A model generated the notes under the pieces. The model saw only the letters and a program-made list of their open reading frames with translations. It did not search any database and was not told the origin of the DNA. This document shows, in pieces, positions 8,757 to 16,862 of a stretch of DNA of 64,000 nucleotides (position 1 is its first letter; every line of letters starts with the position of its first letter). Position numbers and translations under genes: made by a program. The DNA comes from CBDDFV01 sp965227335 (GTDB lineage: Bacteria > Planctomycetota > Phycisphaerae > Phycisphaerales > SM1A02), in assembly GCA_965227335.1 (NCBI GenBank), contig CBDDFV010000010.1, positions 1 to 64,000 of the forward strand, written 5' to 3'.

Positions 8757-10364
8757 TCACGGCTGGTCCGCGGCGCCGTCGATCTCGGCGAGCAACCTCG
8801 ATCGTGCTTCCGATGATATTGACGGCCAGAGATATCTCAAGATGTCCTCGGTCACCGCCCGCTTAAGATCCGCCGACGCCTCGGTCGCCTCGTCCAGACG
8901 GCCGTCGACCGACGCCATCGTCCGGCCGATCGCTTCGAGGGTCGCGGCGGCCTCGAACGCCCCGCGGGTCCGCTTCGCCTCCCCCACCAGCTCATCCGTC
9001 GCAAACGCCATCAGAAACGCATCGTCGAGCCGACCGAAGTCGCCGGAAGCGCGGGCTTCTGTGTAGGCCCGGATGAGATCCGCCTGGCGATCCAGCACCC
9101 GTTTCACCGCGCTGGCGAGCGTGTCCGCCCGTTGCTGTTCGGCCGCGGCGAGACGCTGCTGGGTCGCGGCGAGCTTCTGCCGCGCCTCCTGGGCGTCGAG
9201 CCAGCTCCCCACGCCCACCCCCACCAGGAGCATCACCACGAACGCCAGACCCGCCGCCCACAGCCCCGGATGCCGTCGCAACGACTGCTTCACGACCTTG
9301 ATCGGGCCCGGCTGTGTCCACTCCAGCAGATCCCCCCGCAGCCAGCGTTCGAGATCGTCCGCCATCGCCTCCGCCGTGTGGTATCGGGCGTTCGGATCCG
9401 GATCGACCGCCCGCTGCAGAATCGCCGCGAGATCGCCGTCGAGCGATGGATCGATCGACTTCGGATCGCGCGGCTGGCGACGACCGACGTGGTGGATCGC
9501 CTCCAGGATGCTGCCCTCCAGCTTGTGAGGCGTGTCGCCGAGCAGGACGGCGTACGCCGTGGCGCCCAGTCCGTACACATCCGACCGGATCGAAATCGCG
9601 GCCCGTTCGCCCCGCGCCTGCTCCGGCGCCATGTACGCCGGACTGCCGATCGCATCGCCCTCGGCGGTGAGCGTCGTCGTGGGATCGTCGCCGAACGCGG
9701 CGGCGATGCCGAGGTCGATCACGACCGGCTGACCATGCTCGTCAATCAGAATATTGGACGGCTTCACATCCCGGTGCAGCACGCCGCGATCATGCAGCTT
9801 CTGCATCGCCCGCGCGACCCGCGCGAGCAACTCCACCCGGGCCCGCCGATCGAGACCGTTCGTCTCGCAGTGCGTCTTCAGATCCGCGCCCGCCACGTGC
9901 TCCGTCGCGATGTAGAGCCGACCCTCGTGCACGCCGTAGTCAACGAGGCGCGGCACGCAGTCGAGACGGACCTCCGCCAGCAGGTCGAGTTCCCGGTGCG
10001 CCCGTTCCGACGCCTTGTCGGGACCGAGCGGACGCGAAAGCAGCTTGATCGCGAGCAGCCGATCCGACCCCTCCCGCACGCCGCGAAACACCCGGCCGCC
10101 TCCGCCCCCGCCAAGAACGCTCTCGATGCGGTACCCGGGGATGTGCGGCAGGCCCGACAACTCGTCGAGCGCGCGGGTGTCGGCGAACGAATCATCTCCG
10201 GACGAGAGCGCCGGATTCTCGGACGTCTCGCCGGGATCCTGACCGGCGGCATCATCATTCAGCAGTTCGAACAGCCGGGCGGCTTCACGCACGCCGAGGC
10301 GGTCGTACGACGCGCCGGTCTCGGTCGTCGACGGGTGCTCGATGGGTTTGTCGTCCTGGTTCAT
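8757..10364 (-). CDS. Membrane-anchored eukaryotic-type Ser/Thr protein kinase
   Basis: The 535-residue protein kinase of the PknB/Hanks group has a glycine-rich loop LGGGGGGRVFRG (about 83-94), AIKLL with the ATP-binding lysine, catalytic loop HRDVKPSNIL, IDLG in place of the usual DFG, and GSPAYMAPEQ in the activation segment. One membrane helix follows (GLWAAGLAFVVMLLVGVGV, about residue 370-390), then an extracytoplasmic helical region. It is divergent from an ECF sigma gene with 228 bp between. Planctomycetes have ECF groups that sit next to Ser/Thr kinases, so the kinase may control that sigma factor; this is inference. Confidence 0.93.
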   Translation of the reverse strand: MNQDDKPIEHPSTTETGASYDRLGVREAARLFELLNDDAAGQDPGETSENPALSSGDDSFADTRALDELSGLPHIPGYRIESVLGGGGGGRVFRGVREGSDRLLAIKLLSRPLGPDKASERAHRELDLLAEVRLDCVPRLVDYGVHEGRLYIATEHVAGADLKTHCETNGLDRRARVELLARVARAMQKLHDRGVLHRDVKPSNILIDEHGQPVVIDLGIAAAFGDDPTTTLTAEGDAIGSPAYMAPEQARGERAAISIRSDVYGLGATAYAVLLGDTPHKLEGSILEAIHHVGRRQPRDPKSIDPSLDGDLAAILQRAVDPDPNARYHTAEAMADDLERWLRGDLLEWTQPGPIKVVKQSLRRHPGLWAAGLAFVVMLLVGVGVGSWLDAQEARQKLAATQQRLAAAEQQRADTLASAVKRVLDRQADLIRAYTEARASGDFGRLDDAFLMAFATDELVGEAKRTRGAFEAAATLEAIGRTMASVDGRLDEATEASADLKRAVTEDILRYLWPSISSEARSRLLAEIDGAADQP

Positions 10365-10592
10365 GGGCTGGATTCCTTCCAGACTGGCGGCAGCCTCCCC
10401 GCGGCCACCGTCCTACACGCACCCGCCCCCCGCCTTTTTTCCGCCGAATCCCGATTGCCTCACATTTCCACCCGGATCCATGCGTGTTAACCCTAGGATA
10501 GCTACGGAAACGGCCGATCCCCCCCAGTCCGCCTCGTTTTCACCGTTTCGCGCGTCGCCCGCCCTCGCGGCGTCGCCACTGAGGTCCGACCC

Positions 10593-11336
10593 ATGATCTC
10601 GTCCCTCAACCAGACCAACGCGTACTTCGAAACGACCTCCTGGACCCTCATCCATCAACTGGACGAGGCGACGTCCGACGAGGCGAAACGGGAGATCAGC
10701 GCCGCCATCGTCAACCGTTACTGGGCCCCCGTCTACGCCTTCCTCCGACGGCAGGGCCGACCCCACGCCGACGCCGATGACCTCACCCAGGGGTTCTTCA
10801 CCGACGTCGTCCTGTCGCGCGGCCTCTTCGAAGGGGTCTCCGAAAACGGCGCCAAACTCCGCACACTCGTCCTCCGAGCCCTCAAGAACTACACGATCGA
10901 TCAGTACCGCAAGGCCGCCCGCCGGCCGTCCGGCGTCTCCATCGACGCCGCGACCGTCGACGCCATCGAAGCCAGCATGGCCGAACGCCCCAACGACACC
11001 GGCGAGGAGTTGTTCGATCGCGAATGGGCGATCTCCCTCTTCCGCAACGCGGCGGCGAAGTGCGAGAAGCACTTCGTGTCCGCCGGTCGCGAAAAGCACT
11101 GGCGGGCGTTCGAGATGAAGTTCATCCATCGCGCGTTCAACAACGTCGACCCGACGTATGAACAGATCGCCAAGGAACTCGGCTTCGAAACGAGCGAACG
11201 CGCCTCGTCCGCCGCGCACTCGGTGAAGAAGCGCTTCCGCATCTGTCTCGAACAGGAGGTCGCCGGCACCCTCGCCGAAGGCGCCGCGTTCGAACAGGAG
11301 ATGGCGTTCGTGAAGTCGGCGCTGGGCGTCGGGTGA
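10593..11336 (+). CDS. Planctomycete-type ECF RNA polymerase sigma factor
   Basis: The 247-residue product has the features of the large planctomycete ECF families: an N-terminal TSWTLI segment, a sigma-2 region with YWAPVYAFLRRQG and DLTQGFF, and a sigma-4 region in the second half (YEQIAKELGFETSERASSAAHSVKKRF). It is longer than ordinary ECF factors of about 180-200 residues. No anti-sigma gene follows. Instead a Ser/Thr kinase gene is divergent, matching the known genomic pairing of such sigma factors with kinases. It would direct RNA polymerase to an unknown regulon. Confidence 0.88.
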   Translation: MISSLNQTNAYFETTSWTLIHQLDEATSDEAKREISAAIVNRYWAPVYAFLRRQGRPHADADDLTQGFFTDVVLSRGLFEGVSENGAKLRTLVLRALKNYTIDQYRKAARRPSGVSIDAATVDAIEASMAERPNDTGEELFDREWAISLFRNAAAKCEKHFVSAGREKHWRAFEMKFIHRAFNNVDPTYEQIAKELGFETSERASSAAHSVKKRFRICLEQEVAGTLAEGAAFEQEMAFVKSALGVG

Positions 11337-11409
11337 GCGACGACTGATCTCCGAGCCGGCGATTCCGGAGTCGGCCGAGACCCTCAATCAGGACGACGAG
11401 CGCCGCCCG

Positions 11410-12477
11410 TCACACCGCCGGCGCGCGATGGCCTTCGCGTCGCCGCGGGTCCCACCGGTCGCGCAACCCCTCCCCCACCATGTTGAGGGCGAGCAGCGTC
11501 AACGCGATCAACGCACACGGAAACACGAGCAGCCACCAGCGGCTCTTCACGGTGTTGAGTTCGTTCAGACCGTCCGCCGCGAGACCGCCCCAACTCGGCA
11601 GCGGCTCCCGCACGCCGATGCCGAGGAAGCTCAGGAACGATTCCGACAGGATCGCGGCGGGCGCGGTCAGCGTCGCGTAGACGACGATCGGACCGATCAG
11701 ATTCGGCAACAGATGACGACGAAACTGCCGCCGCCGCGGCACGCCGATCGCGCGGCTGGCCTCCATGAACGGGCGACGCATCAGCGACAGCACCTGCCCG
11801 CGAATCACCCGCGCCATCGTCAGCCACGACAACCCGCCGATCGCCACCACGAGCAGCGCGACGTTCAGCACCTGCTGGATGCCCGGCCCCCGCAACTGCA
11901 CGCCCGCCTGCTCCGCGGCGGGGGCGAGGCGTTCGATCACGCCGTCCGCCGCGACCGCCAGCAGCACGACCAGCAGCATCGCGGGCAGCCCGTAGAGCAC
12001 GTCGACGATCCGCATCATGAACCCATCGATACGTCCGCCCGCGGCGCCGGCCGTCGCGCCGTAGAGCACGCCGAGTCCGACCGCCAGCAACGCCGCGCTG
12101 GCCCCGATGACCATGCTCACCATGCCGCCGGTCAGGCAGCGGACAAGGACGCTGCGCCCGAGACGATCGGCGCCGAGCAGGTACCGGGGCGGCGTGTCGT
12201 CAGCCGCCGTCGCCGGCCCCGGCGCGTTGATCCAGAACGGCGGGGCGAGCGCGTGGTCGAGGTTGGCGGCTTCGTACCGGCGCGGCGAGGCGGCGTCGAC
12301 CGCGCCGTCACGACTCACGCGACTCAAGGTCCATGGTGCAGCGCCGAAGCAGGCGACGATCATGATGATCAGCACCGCCGCGCCGATCCGGATCGACCAT
12401 TTGCCCGCGACAGGTGTGCGTCGCATCGGAGCGACGACGGCGCGCGAGGCGGATGGCGAGGCGGCGCGAGTCGGCAT
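11410..12477 (-). CDS. Oligopeptide/dipeptide ABC transporter permease (OppC/DppC type)
   Basis: This 355-residue inner-membrane permease has an N-terminal helix (GAAVLIIMIVACFGAAPW), a periplasmic segment with the family motif YLLGADRLGRSVLVR, several helices and the EAA loop ASRAIGVPRRRQFRRHLLPN that docks the ATPase. The late helix after LPSWGGL is also typical of DppC. The ATPase at 7157-8269 is the obvious partner though not adjacent, and the other subunits are not in view. TATGAT lies six bases before the ATG and no Shine-Dalgarno sequence is present. Confidence 0.9.
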   Translation of the reverse strand: MPTRAASPSASRAVVAPMRRTPVAGKWSIRIGAAVLIIMIVACFGAAPWTLSRVSRDGAVDAASPRRYEAANLDHALAPPFWINAPGPATAADDTPPRYLLGADRLGRSVLVRCLTGGMVSMVIGASAALLAVGLGVLYGATAGAAGGRIDGFMMRIVDVLYGLPAMLLVVLLAVAADGVIERLAPAAEQAGVQLRGPGIQQVLNVALLVVAIGGLSWLTMARVIRGQVLSLMRRPFMEASRAIGVPRRRQFRRHLLPNLIGPIVVYATLTAPAAILSESFLSFLGIGVREPLPSWGGLAADGLNELNTVKSRWWLLVFPCALIALTLLALNMVGEGLRDRWDPRRREGHRAPAV

Positions 12478-12489
12478 GGCGCGATCATA
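12478..12489 (-). promoter_or_regulatory. -10 hexamer of a probable leaderless promoter for the permease gene
   Basis: On the minus strand TATGAT (plus-strand 12484-12489) is followed by six bases and the ATG at 12477, the same spacing as at several other genes in the window. No clear -35 hexamer is seen. Confidence 0.5.
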
Positions 12490-12620
12490 GATGAATCGCG
12501 CGCCCGCGCGTCGGCGGGGGCGGGACTTCCGCGGTCGTTAAGAAACATCGCCGCGGCGCGAGCCGGCGGCGGTGCTGTGGGAGTGATGGATATCCGTACG
12601 CCGCGGTTGCGTCGGCGTCC

Positions 12621-13400
12621 TCAGTCGTTCTTCGTCGCGCCGAGGTCTGGTCCGCCGACGGGCAGGGCGGCGCGGCCCTCGACCTTCTCGCGATAGACGC
12701 GGGCGACGGTGCGGGCGACGTTCAGTGCATCGCGACGCAGCTCCTCCCGGGCGGCTTTCACGTGGTTCTCGAGCAGGATCAGCTCCTGGGTCCGGACGAG
12801 AATGGACTGGTTGACGTAATCCTCGATCAGATCGCGGGCCTCGCGTTCGAGGGCGGGCGCTTCGGCGGAGCCGGCGGCGCGGGCCGCGCGGGCCTGGGCG
12901 GCGATCTGGTTCATCTCGATTTCCATGCGGAGTTCGTCGCGCTTCAGGCAGAAGAGCGCATCGTTCGTCTCCTGCAGGGCGAGCAGTCCGAGCAGGCGTC
13001 GGCCGCGCAGAAGGACGGCGCGTTCGAACCCGGCCGGGTCACGTTCACGCAGGGCCCGAAGCGCGACGCCGCGATCCGGGTCGATCTCGTCGACGAGCTC
13101 GAAGAAACGCTCGACGGTCTCCTCGTCCAGCCGAGTCAGACCGAACGTCTCCGGCGCGACCGCCGCGAGGTCTCCGGTGGGCTGCGCCGCAGCGGCGACC
13201 ATCTCCCCGGCGGTCACCACCGCGGTGTCGGTCGGAACGGGCGGCGGGGCCTGGTCACGCACGATCGCGGCGGCGACGACAAGGCTCACGGAGCACAGCG
13301 CGGCGGCGGGGAGGAGATTCACCACCCGCACCCGACGATCGCCGTCGCCGGCTTCGTCATCAATGCGATGCTCAGGATGCCGCGGTCGCGTGTCGGTCAT
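12621..13400 (-). CDS. Membrane-anchored hypothetical protein, helical periplasmic domain
   Basis: The 259-residue product has a basic cytoplasmic N-terminus, one membrane helix (LLPAAALCSVSLVVAAAIV, about 29-48) and an extracytoplasmic part that looks largely helical and charged, with long runs such as REARDLIEDYVNQS and LLENHVKAAREELRRD. The shape resembles periplasmic sensor proteins encoded in sigma/anti-sigma operons, but no family was recognised. It starts 7 bp after the probable anti-sigma gene and ends the operon headed by the ECF sigma gene at 14699-15370. Confidence 0.75.
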   Translation of the reverse strand: MTDTRPRHPEHRIDDEAGDGDRRVRVVNLLPAAALCSVSLVVAAAIVRDQAPPPVPTDTAVVTAGEMVAAAAQPTGDLAAVAPETFGLTRLDEETVERFFELVDEIDPDRGVALRALRERDPAGFERAVLLRGRRLLGLLALQETNDALFCLKRDELRMEIEMNQIAAQARAARAAGSAEAPALEREARDLIEDYVNQSILVRTQELILLENHVKAAREELRRDALNVARTVARVYREKVEGRAALPVGGPDLGATKND

Positions 13401-13407
13401 CGCGGAC

Positions 13408-14079
13408 TCAGCCTTCCAGTTCGCCCCAGATCTGATCCAGTTCGCTCACCACGGAGTCGAGGCCGACGTCGCCGGAGCGACTCAGGTACCCCATGGCGTC
13501 GGCTCGCACGACGGCCTGATCGGCCGCGTCGAGACCGTACAGTTCCGCCGACGCATCGGCGTCATGCACGTCGTAGCGCGACTGCTCCCGCAAAAGGAAC
13601 TCGATGACATGGTCGGACGCCCAGCGATCATTCGCCGACGCCACCATCGTCACCTCGCCGTCACCCAGCGTGGCGTGAACGAGTTCGGCCACGTGATCCC
13701 GCAGGCCGGGCTCGGAAGCGTCTGCATCGGCGAGTCCGTCGGTGAGGCCGCCGGGACCGCTCGGACCGAGCGTCACCGCGACCAGGGCCGCCAGACCAAC
13801 GGACGCCGCGAGCGCGAAACGACCGGCGCCCGCGAAACGGGAACGCCACGTCGGCGCCGTCGTGAAGACCAGCGGCGCCGCCTCGGGCAGATGCTCGACG
13901 GACGCCTCGAAGACCCGGTCGCGAAAACCGGGCGGCGACTTGAGCGCGCCACGCGTCAGTTCGCCGGCGAGCAGGTCGCCGAGCGCGGCGTCGATCGACG
14001 CGACGTCCTGCAGATCGCGCGGCAACGGCGCCGCTCGTCGGACAGGTTCGTTCGCAGGATGTTCGGATCGTTGGGTCAT
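13408..14079 (-). CDS. Probable anti-sigma factor with one membrane helix
   Basis: The 223-residue product has a cytoplasmic N-terminal part of about 95 residues, one membrane helix (RFALAASVGLAALVAVTLG) and an acidic extracytoplasmic part. That architecture, and its place in the operon of an ECF sigma gene, make it a likely membrane anti-sigma factor. The zinc-binding HxxxCxxC of the ZAS class is absent, so the assignment is positional. The start ATG at 14079 overlaps the stop of the doubtful frame upstream (ATGA). Confidence 0.65.
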   Translation of the reverse strand: MTQRSEHPANEPVRRAAPLPRDLQDVASIDAALGDLLAGELTRGALKSPPGFRDRVFEASVEHLPEAAPLVFTTAPTWRSRFAGAGRFALAASVGLAALVAVTLGPSGPGGLTDGLADADASEPGLRDHVAELVHATLGDGEVTMVASANDRWASDHVIEFLLREQSRYDVHDADASAELYGLDAADQAVVRADAMGYLSRSGDVGLDSVVSELDQIWGELEG

Positions 14080-14699
14080 GGAGAGCCTCGCTGGGAGTCG
14101 AACGTGCGGGCGGGGTCGTTCATTGCCGTCAGCCCCGGATTTGCCGCGACCGCCGGCGTCATCCCGCGCCTCGGGTGCACCCGTGCGACTTGTCCGAAAG
14201 TCAATCCGCTCTCGCGACGCCGAAAAGGCCGATTATTGGTCACGACATCCGAGATCCCGACCCTCCACGGCGCCCCCGCCCAACTTCGAATCGACCCGGC
14301 CGTGATTCCCCGGCGCCTGGGAGCCCTGTCGGCGAGGCGCCTTCGCGTGGCGGGGACCTGGCCGATCGAACGCGGACCGGTGGCCCGAGTCGGCGCGACG
14401 GCAGCCCATGAGGCGGACGCCGCCGAGCCGGCAAACGACTGGATCGCTCTGGTGGGAGGGGCGGCTGACGGCGCGAGCCGCGCGGCGGGTCCGGACGCGC
14501 TGACCCTGGACGCGACGACCCTGGACGCGACGCCCCCGGACGCGGTCGGCATGACCGGGTCAGTCCTGTCAGCGCCCGAGCCCGCCGGCTCGGCGGCGGA
14601 TGATGCGATGAGAGGCGGCATGGCCAGCGGTTGGCGGAGTGGAGTTGGGCGGCGAGGCGGAGGGTTCGCCTCGCCCGCGGCGGTGACTGACGGGGTCAT
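14076..14699 (-). other. Stretch between sigma and anti-sigma genes; doubtful open frame
   Basis: No recognisable gene lies in this 620-bp stretch, but one minus-strand frame is open throughout. Its ATG at 14699 overlaps the sigma stop as TGATG and its stop overlaps the anti-sigma start as ATGA, the junctions expected of translational coupling. Against it, the 207-residue product is a low-complexity mix of A, P, R, S and T with no domain or hydrophobic core, uses codons such as AGG, AGA and TCA that neighbours avoid, and part of it derives from a short tandem repeat of CTGGACGCGACG type near 14505-14535. Confidence 0.3.
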
Positions 14700-15370
14700 C
14701 ACGCGTCCTCCCGGGTAATGCCGTAGAGGTCGGCCGCGAGATCGCCGAGCTGGTCGCGGAGCTTCCGGAGGGCGCGATGGTGTCGAGCCAGGACGGTTCC
14801 CATCGGCTGGTTCTGGACGTCGGCGATCTGTTTGAAGGAGAGCCCCGCCACGTGTCGCAGATAGACGGTCTTGCGGTCGGCTTCGGAGAGTTGTTCGATC
14901 GCGCCGAGCAGTCGGGCGCGGGTTTCGGGGTCGAGTCCGGGCTCTTCGCGGGGCGGGCCCGCATCGGCAGGGGCGGCGTCGGCGGTCTGGGCGTCGATCA
15001 GCCCGGTGAGGGTGTCGTCCTCCATCGCGCGTGCCTGTCGTTTGCGGCGGCGCATCTCATCGCGAAGGCGGTTCATGGCGATCCGGAAGAGCCACTGCTC
15101 GAACCGTCCGATCTCCGTGTATTCGGGCAGTTTCTCGGCGATGGTGCAGAAGGTCGACTGCGTGATCTCCTCGGCGAGATCGCCATTGCCGCACTGGGCT
15201 CGGAGGAGGCCGTAGACGCGACGCGAATAGGCGTCGACCAGCGCCCGCCACGCGGACTCGTCGCCCTGGGCGGCGCGTCGGAGCGTGTCCTGCAGGTTCT
15301 GCATCGCATCGGACTGGTCGGGTGATTCACGCACGGCGGCTGGCGAAGTGTAGTCCAGATCCACCGCCAT
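14699..15370 (-). CDS. ECF-family RNA polymerase sigma factor
   Basis: The 223-residue sigma factor has sigma-2 (DAYSRRVYGLLRAQ, EITQSTFCTIAEKLPEY, FEQWLFRIAMNRLRDEMRRR) and sigma-4 (LSEADRKTVYLRHVAGLSFKQIA, then GTVLARHHRALRKLRDQ) joined by an acidic linker. The start ATG at 15370 was chosen because GGAGG lies just upstream and because the in-frame sequence further upstream is tandem repeat. The next recognisable genes are a probable anti-sigma protein and a membrane protein, so this heads a regulatory operon that may respond to an envelope signal. Confidence 0.9.
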   Translation of the reverse strand: MAVDLDYTSPAAVRESPDQSDAMQNLQDTLRRAAQGDESAWRALVDAYSRRVYGLLRAQCGNGDLAEEITQSTFCTIAEKLPEYTEIGRFEQWLFRIAMNRLRDEMRRRKRQARAMEDDTLTGLIDAQTADAAPADAGPPREEPGLDPETRARLLGAIEQLSEADRKTVYLRHVAGLSFKQIADVQNQPMGTVLARHHRALRKLRDQLGDLAADLYGITREDA

Positions 15371-15483
15371 CGTGCCTCCGCCCCTCCGTGTCCGTGCCGT
15401 CGTCCTCGGGCCTCCACGTCCAGCGCGCCCGTGTCCTCGCCGCCATCCTCGGGCCTGCCCGTCCCGCGTCCCCCGCCGTGCGC

Positions 15484-16035
15484 CCGGACCCAGGCCTCCG
15501 CGCCTCCGGTCCGCGGCTGTGTCTCCGGCGCCCGGACCCGGGCCTCCGGTGATCCGCGTCCCGGCCGCGGACCATGCCTCCATGCCGGTCGATCCGCACC
15601 TCCGTCTCCGCGTCCGCCTCCACGTCCGCGTCCTCGTCCGCGTCCTCGTCCGCGTGCTCATGTCCGTGCCCCGGATCCATGCCTCCGTGTCATTGTCGCC
15701 GCAACCTCGATTCCGTGTCTCTGCGCCAGTGCCTCCGGCGATCCGTGTCCGCGTGTCCGCGCTCCGGATCCATGGCTCTGGGTCGGTATCGCCGCGTCTC
15801 CGTTTCCGTGCCCCTCCGCGCCCGCGCCCGCGTCCGCCTCCTCGTGTCCGTCCCCGGATCCATGCCTCGGTGTCGGCGTATCCCCGTCTCCGAATACGGC
15901 ACGCCTGTGAAGGCGCCTCCGTTCCCCCGATGTGCGCGATCCGGATCGGCGCCTTCGTGTCGGAGTCGCCGCGCCTCCCTTCTCGACGCCCCCGGTGAGA
16001 GTGCCTCCGTGTTGACGAGTTCGTGCTCCGGATCC
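15484..16035. repeat. Degenerate repeat with a period of about 90 bp upstream of the ECF sigma gene
   Basis: A GGATCC-type core followed by a/cYGCCT recurs at 15673, 15766, 15856, 15943 (as GGATCG) and 16030, with intervals of 93, 90, 87 and 87 bp. Related cores (CCGGACCCxGGCCTCCG) lie at 15484 and 15532. Spacings are multiples of three, and on the minus strand the frame continuous with the sigma gene reads repeated EAWIRG, EPWIRS or KAPIRI blocks about 30 codons apart. Between cores the DNA is a patchwork of CGTGTC, CGCGTCC and CTCCG words. No convincing gene is seen. Confidence 0.75.
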
Positions 16036-16096
16036 ACGCCTTCGTGACTTCGCACTCCACTGTTTCCTGGCCGCCATCTGCGTGCCTGCCCGTCCC

Positions 16097-16272
16097 GTGT
16101 CTCCGTGTCTCCGTGTCTCTGCGTCTCCGCGTCTCCATGTCTCCGTGTCTCCGCGTCTCCGCGTCTCTGCGTCTCCCTGTCTCCATGTCTCAGTGTCTCC
16201 GTGTCTCCGCGTCTCTGCGTCTCTGCGTCTCGGCGTCTCAGTGTCTCCGTGTCTCCGTGTCTCAGTGTCTCC
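16097..16272. repeat. Tandem 8-bp repeat, 22 units
   Basis: The unit is GTGTCTCC with variation at positions 1-2 (GT, GC, AT, CT) and 8 (C, T, A, G); CGTCTC or TGTCTC is kept in every unit. The 22 units run without a break in register for 176 bp. A period of eight is not a codon multiple, so translated frames cycle through three phrases. It lies about 730 bp upstream of an ECF sigma gene in gene-free DNA. Confidence 0.9.
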
Positions 16273-16555
16273 GGACCTGCGCCTGCGGCGCCGTGGAACG
16301 CGGGAGTCAGCCATTCCTCTCGGGCCGCTCAACCGCATCATCGGTCATTGAAACGCCCCGCCACCGACCATCCCGGACGTGCCCACCGCGCGAGCACGTC
16401 ACCCCGCAGCCAACGCGCGCCGCCCGCCTCAGGGTCGCCGCCGCCCGCCCACGCCTTCCATCCGACCGGAAGCCACGGCGCCGCACACTCATCACGCCAA
16501 CCCACCCACCGCCGCCAACGCACGCGACGCACCGCACGCACCCATCCGCCCCGCA

Positions 16556-16602
16556 ATGAACCCGCCCCGCCATGAACCCGCCCTGCCATGAATCCGCCCC
16601 GC
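16556..16602. repeat. Tandem 16-bp repeat, three units
   Basis: ATGAACCCGCCCCGCC occurs at 16556, again with one change at 16572, and a third time at 16588 with a change and one base short. It lies in a C-rich stretch (16273-16660) where no gene is convincing. Confidence 0.8.
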
Positions 16603-16735
16603 TTTCGCACGAGACGACCCGCGCCTCGCGCACCCGTCAAGCCGCACCCATGCGAACGAGCGGAGATGGTCGACCTCGCTCCGTCGCTCTCCTTCCACCC
16701 TTGGCGTCCGCCGTCAGCGTCGTGTGGCGCCGACA

Positions 16736-16862
16736 TTAAGGGAAGCGAGAAAAGCGACCGCGCGCCACCCGAGAACATGGAGAAAGCGGCTCAGGAATGC
16801 AGCGTCACATTTCTCCGGATTTCGGGTGGCGCGCCGTCGTGGTTCTCGCTTCTCCTGGTAAC
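16736..16862. repeat. Long imperfect inverted repeat (large hairpin)
   Basis: The left arm 16736-16785 and right arm 16810-16862 are near-complementary over about 48 bp, with two single-base gaps and about seven mismatches; the perfect core is TCGGGTGGCGCGC against its complement. The loop is 24 bases (16786-16809). No gene covers it. No T-run follows on either strand, so it is not a standard terminator. It could be a palindromic mobile remnant or a structured RNA. Confidence 0.8.

Noticed and set aside
14080..14170. tRNA on the minus strand, suggested by a GTTCGACTCCC-like word
   Set aside because: The upstream sequence does not form an anticodon or D arm. The word is just ahead of the probable anti-sigma start.
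12925..14718. Plus-strand 597-codon frame opposite the anti-sigma region
   Set aside because: It is antisense to two minus-strand genes with sensible membrane topology and operon overlaps.
15371..16186. N-terminal extension of the ECF sigma protein to 495 residues
   Set aside because: The extra part is encoded by tandem repeats, and a ribosome site with ATG at 15370 gives a sigma factor of normal size. The in-frame repeat is kept as a finding.
16097..16272. CRISPR array in the 8-bp repeats
   Set aside because: The unit is far too short, there are no spacers and no cas genes.
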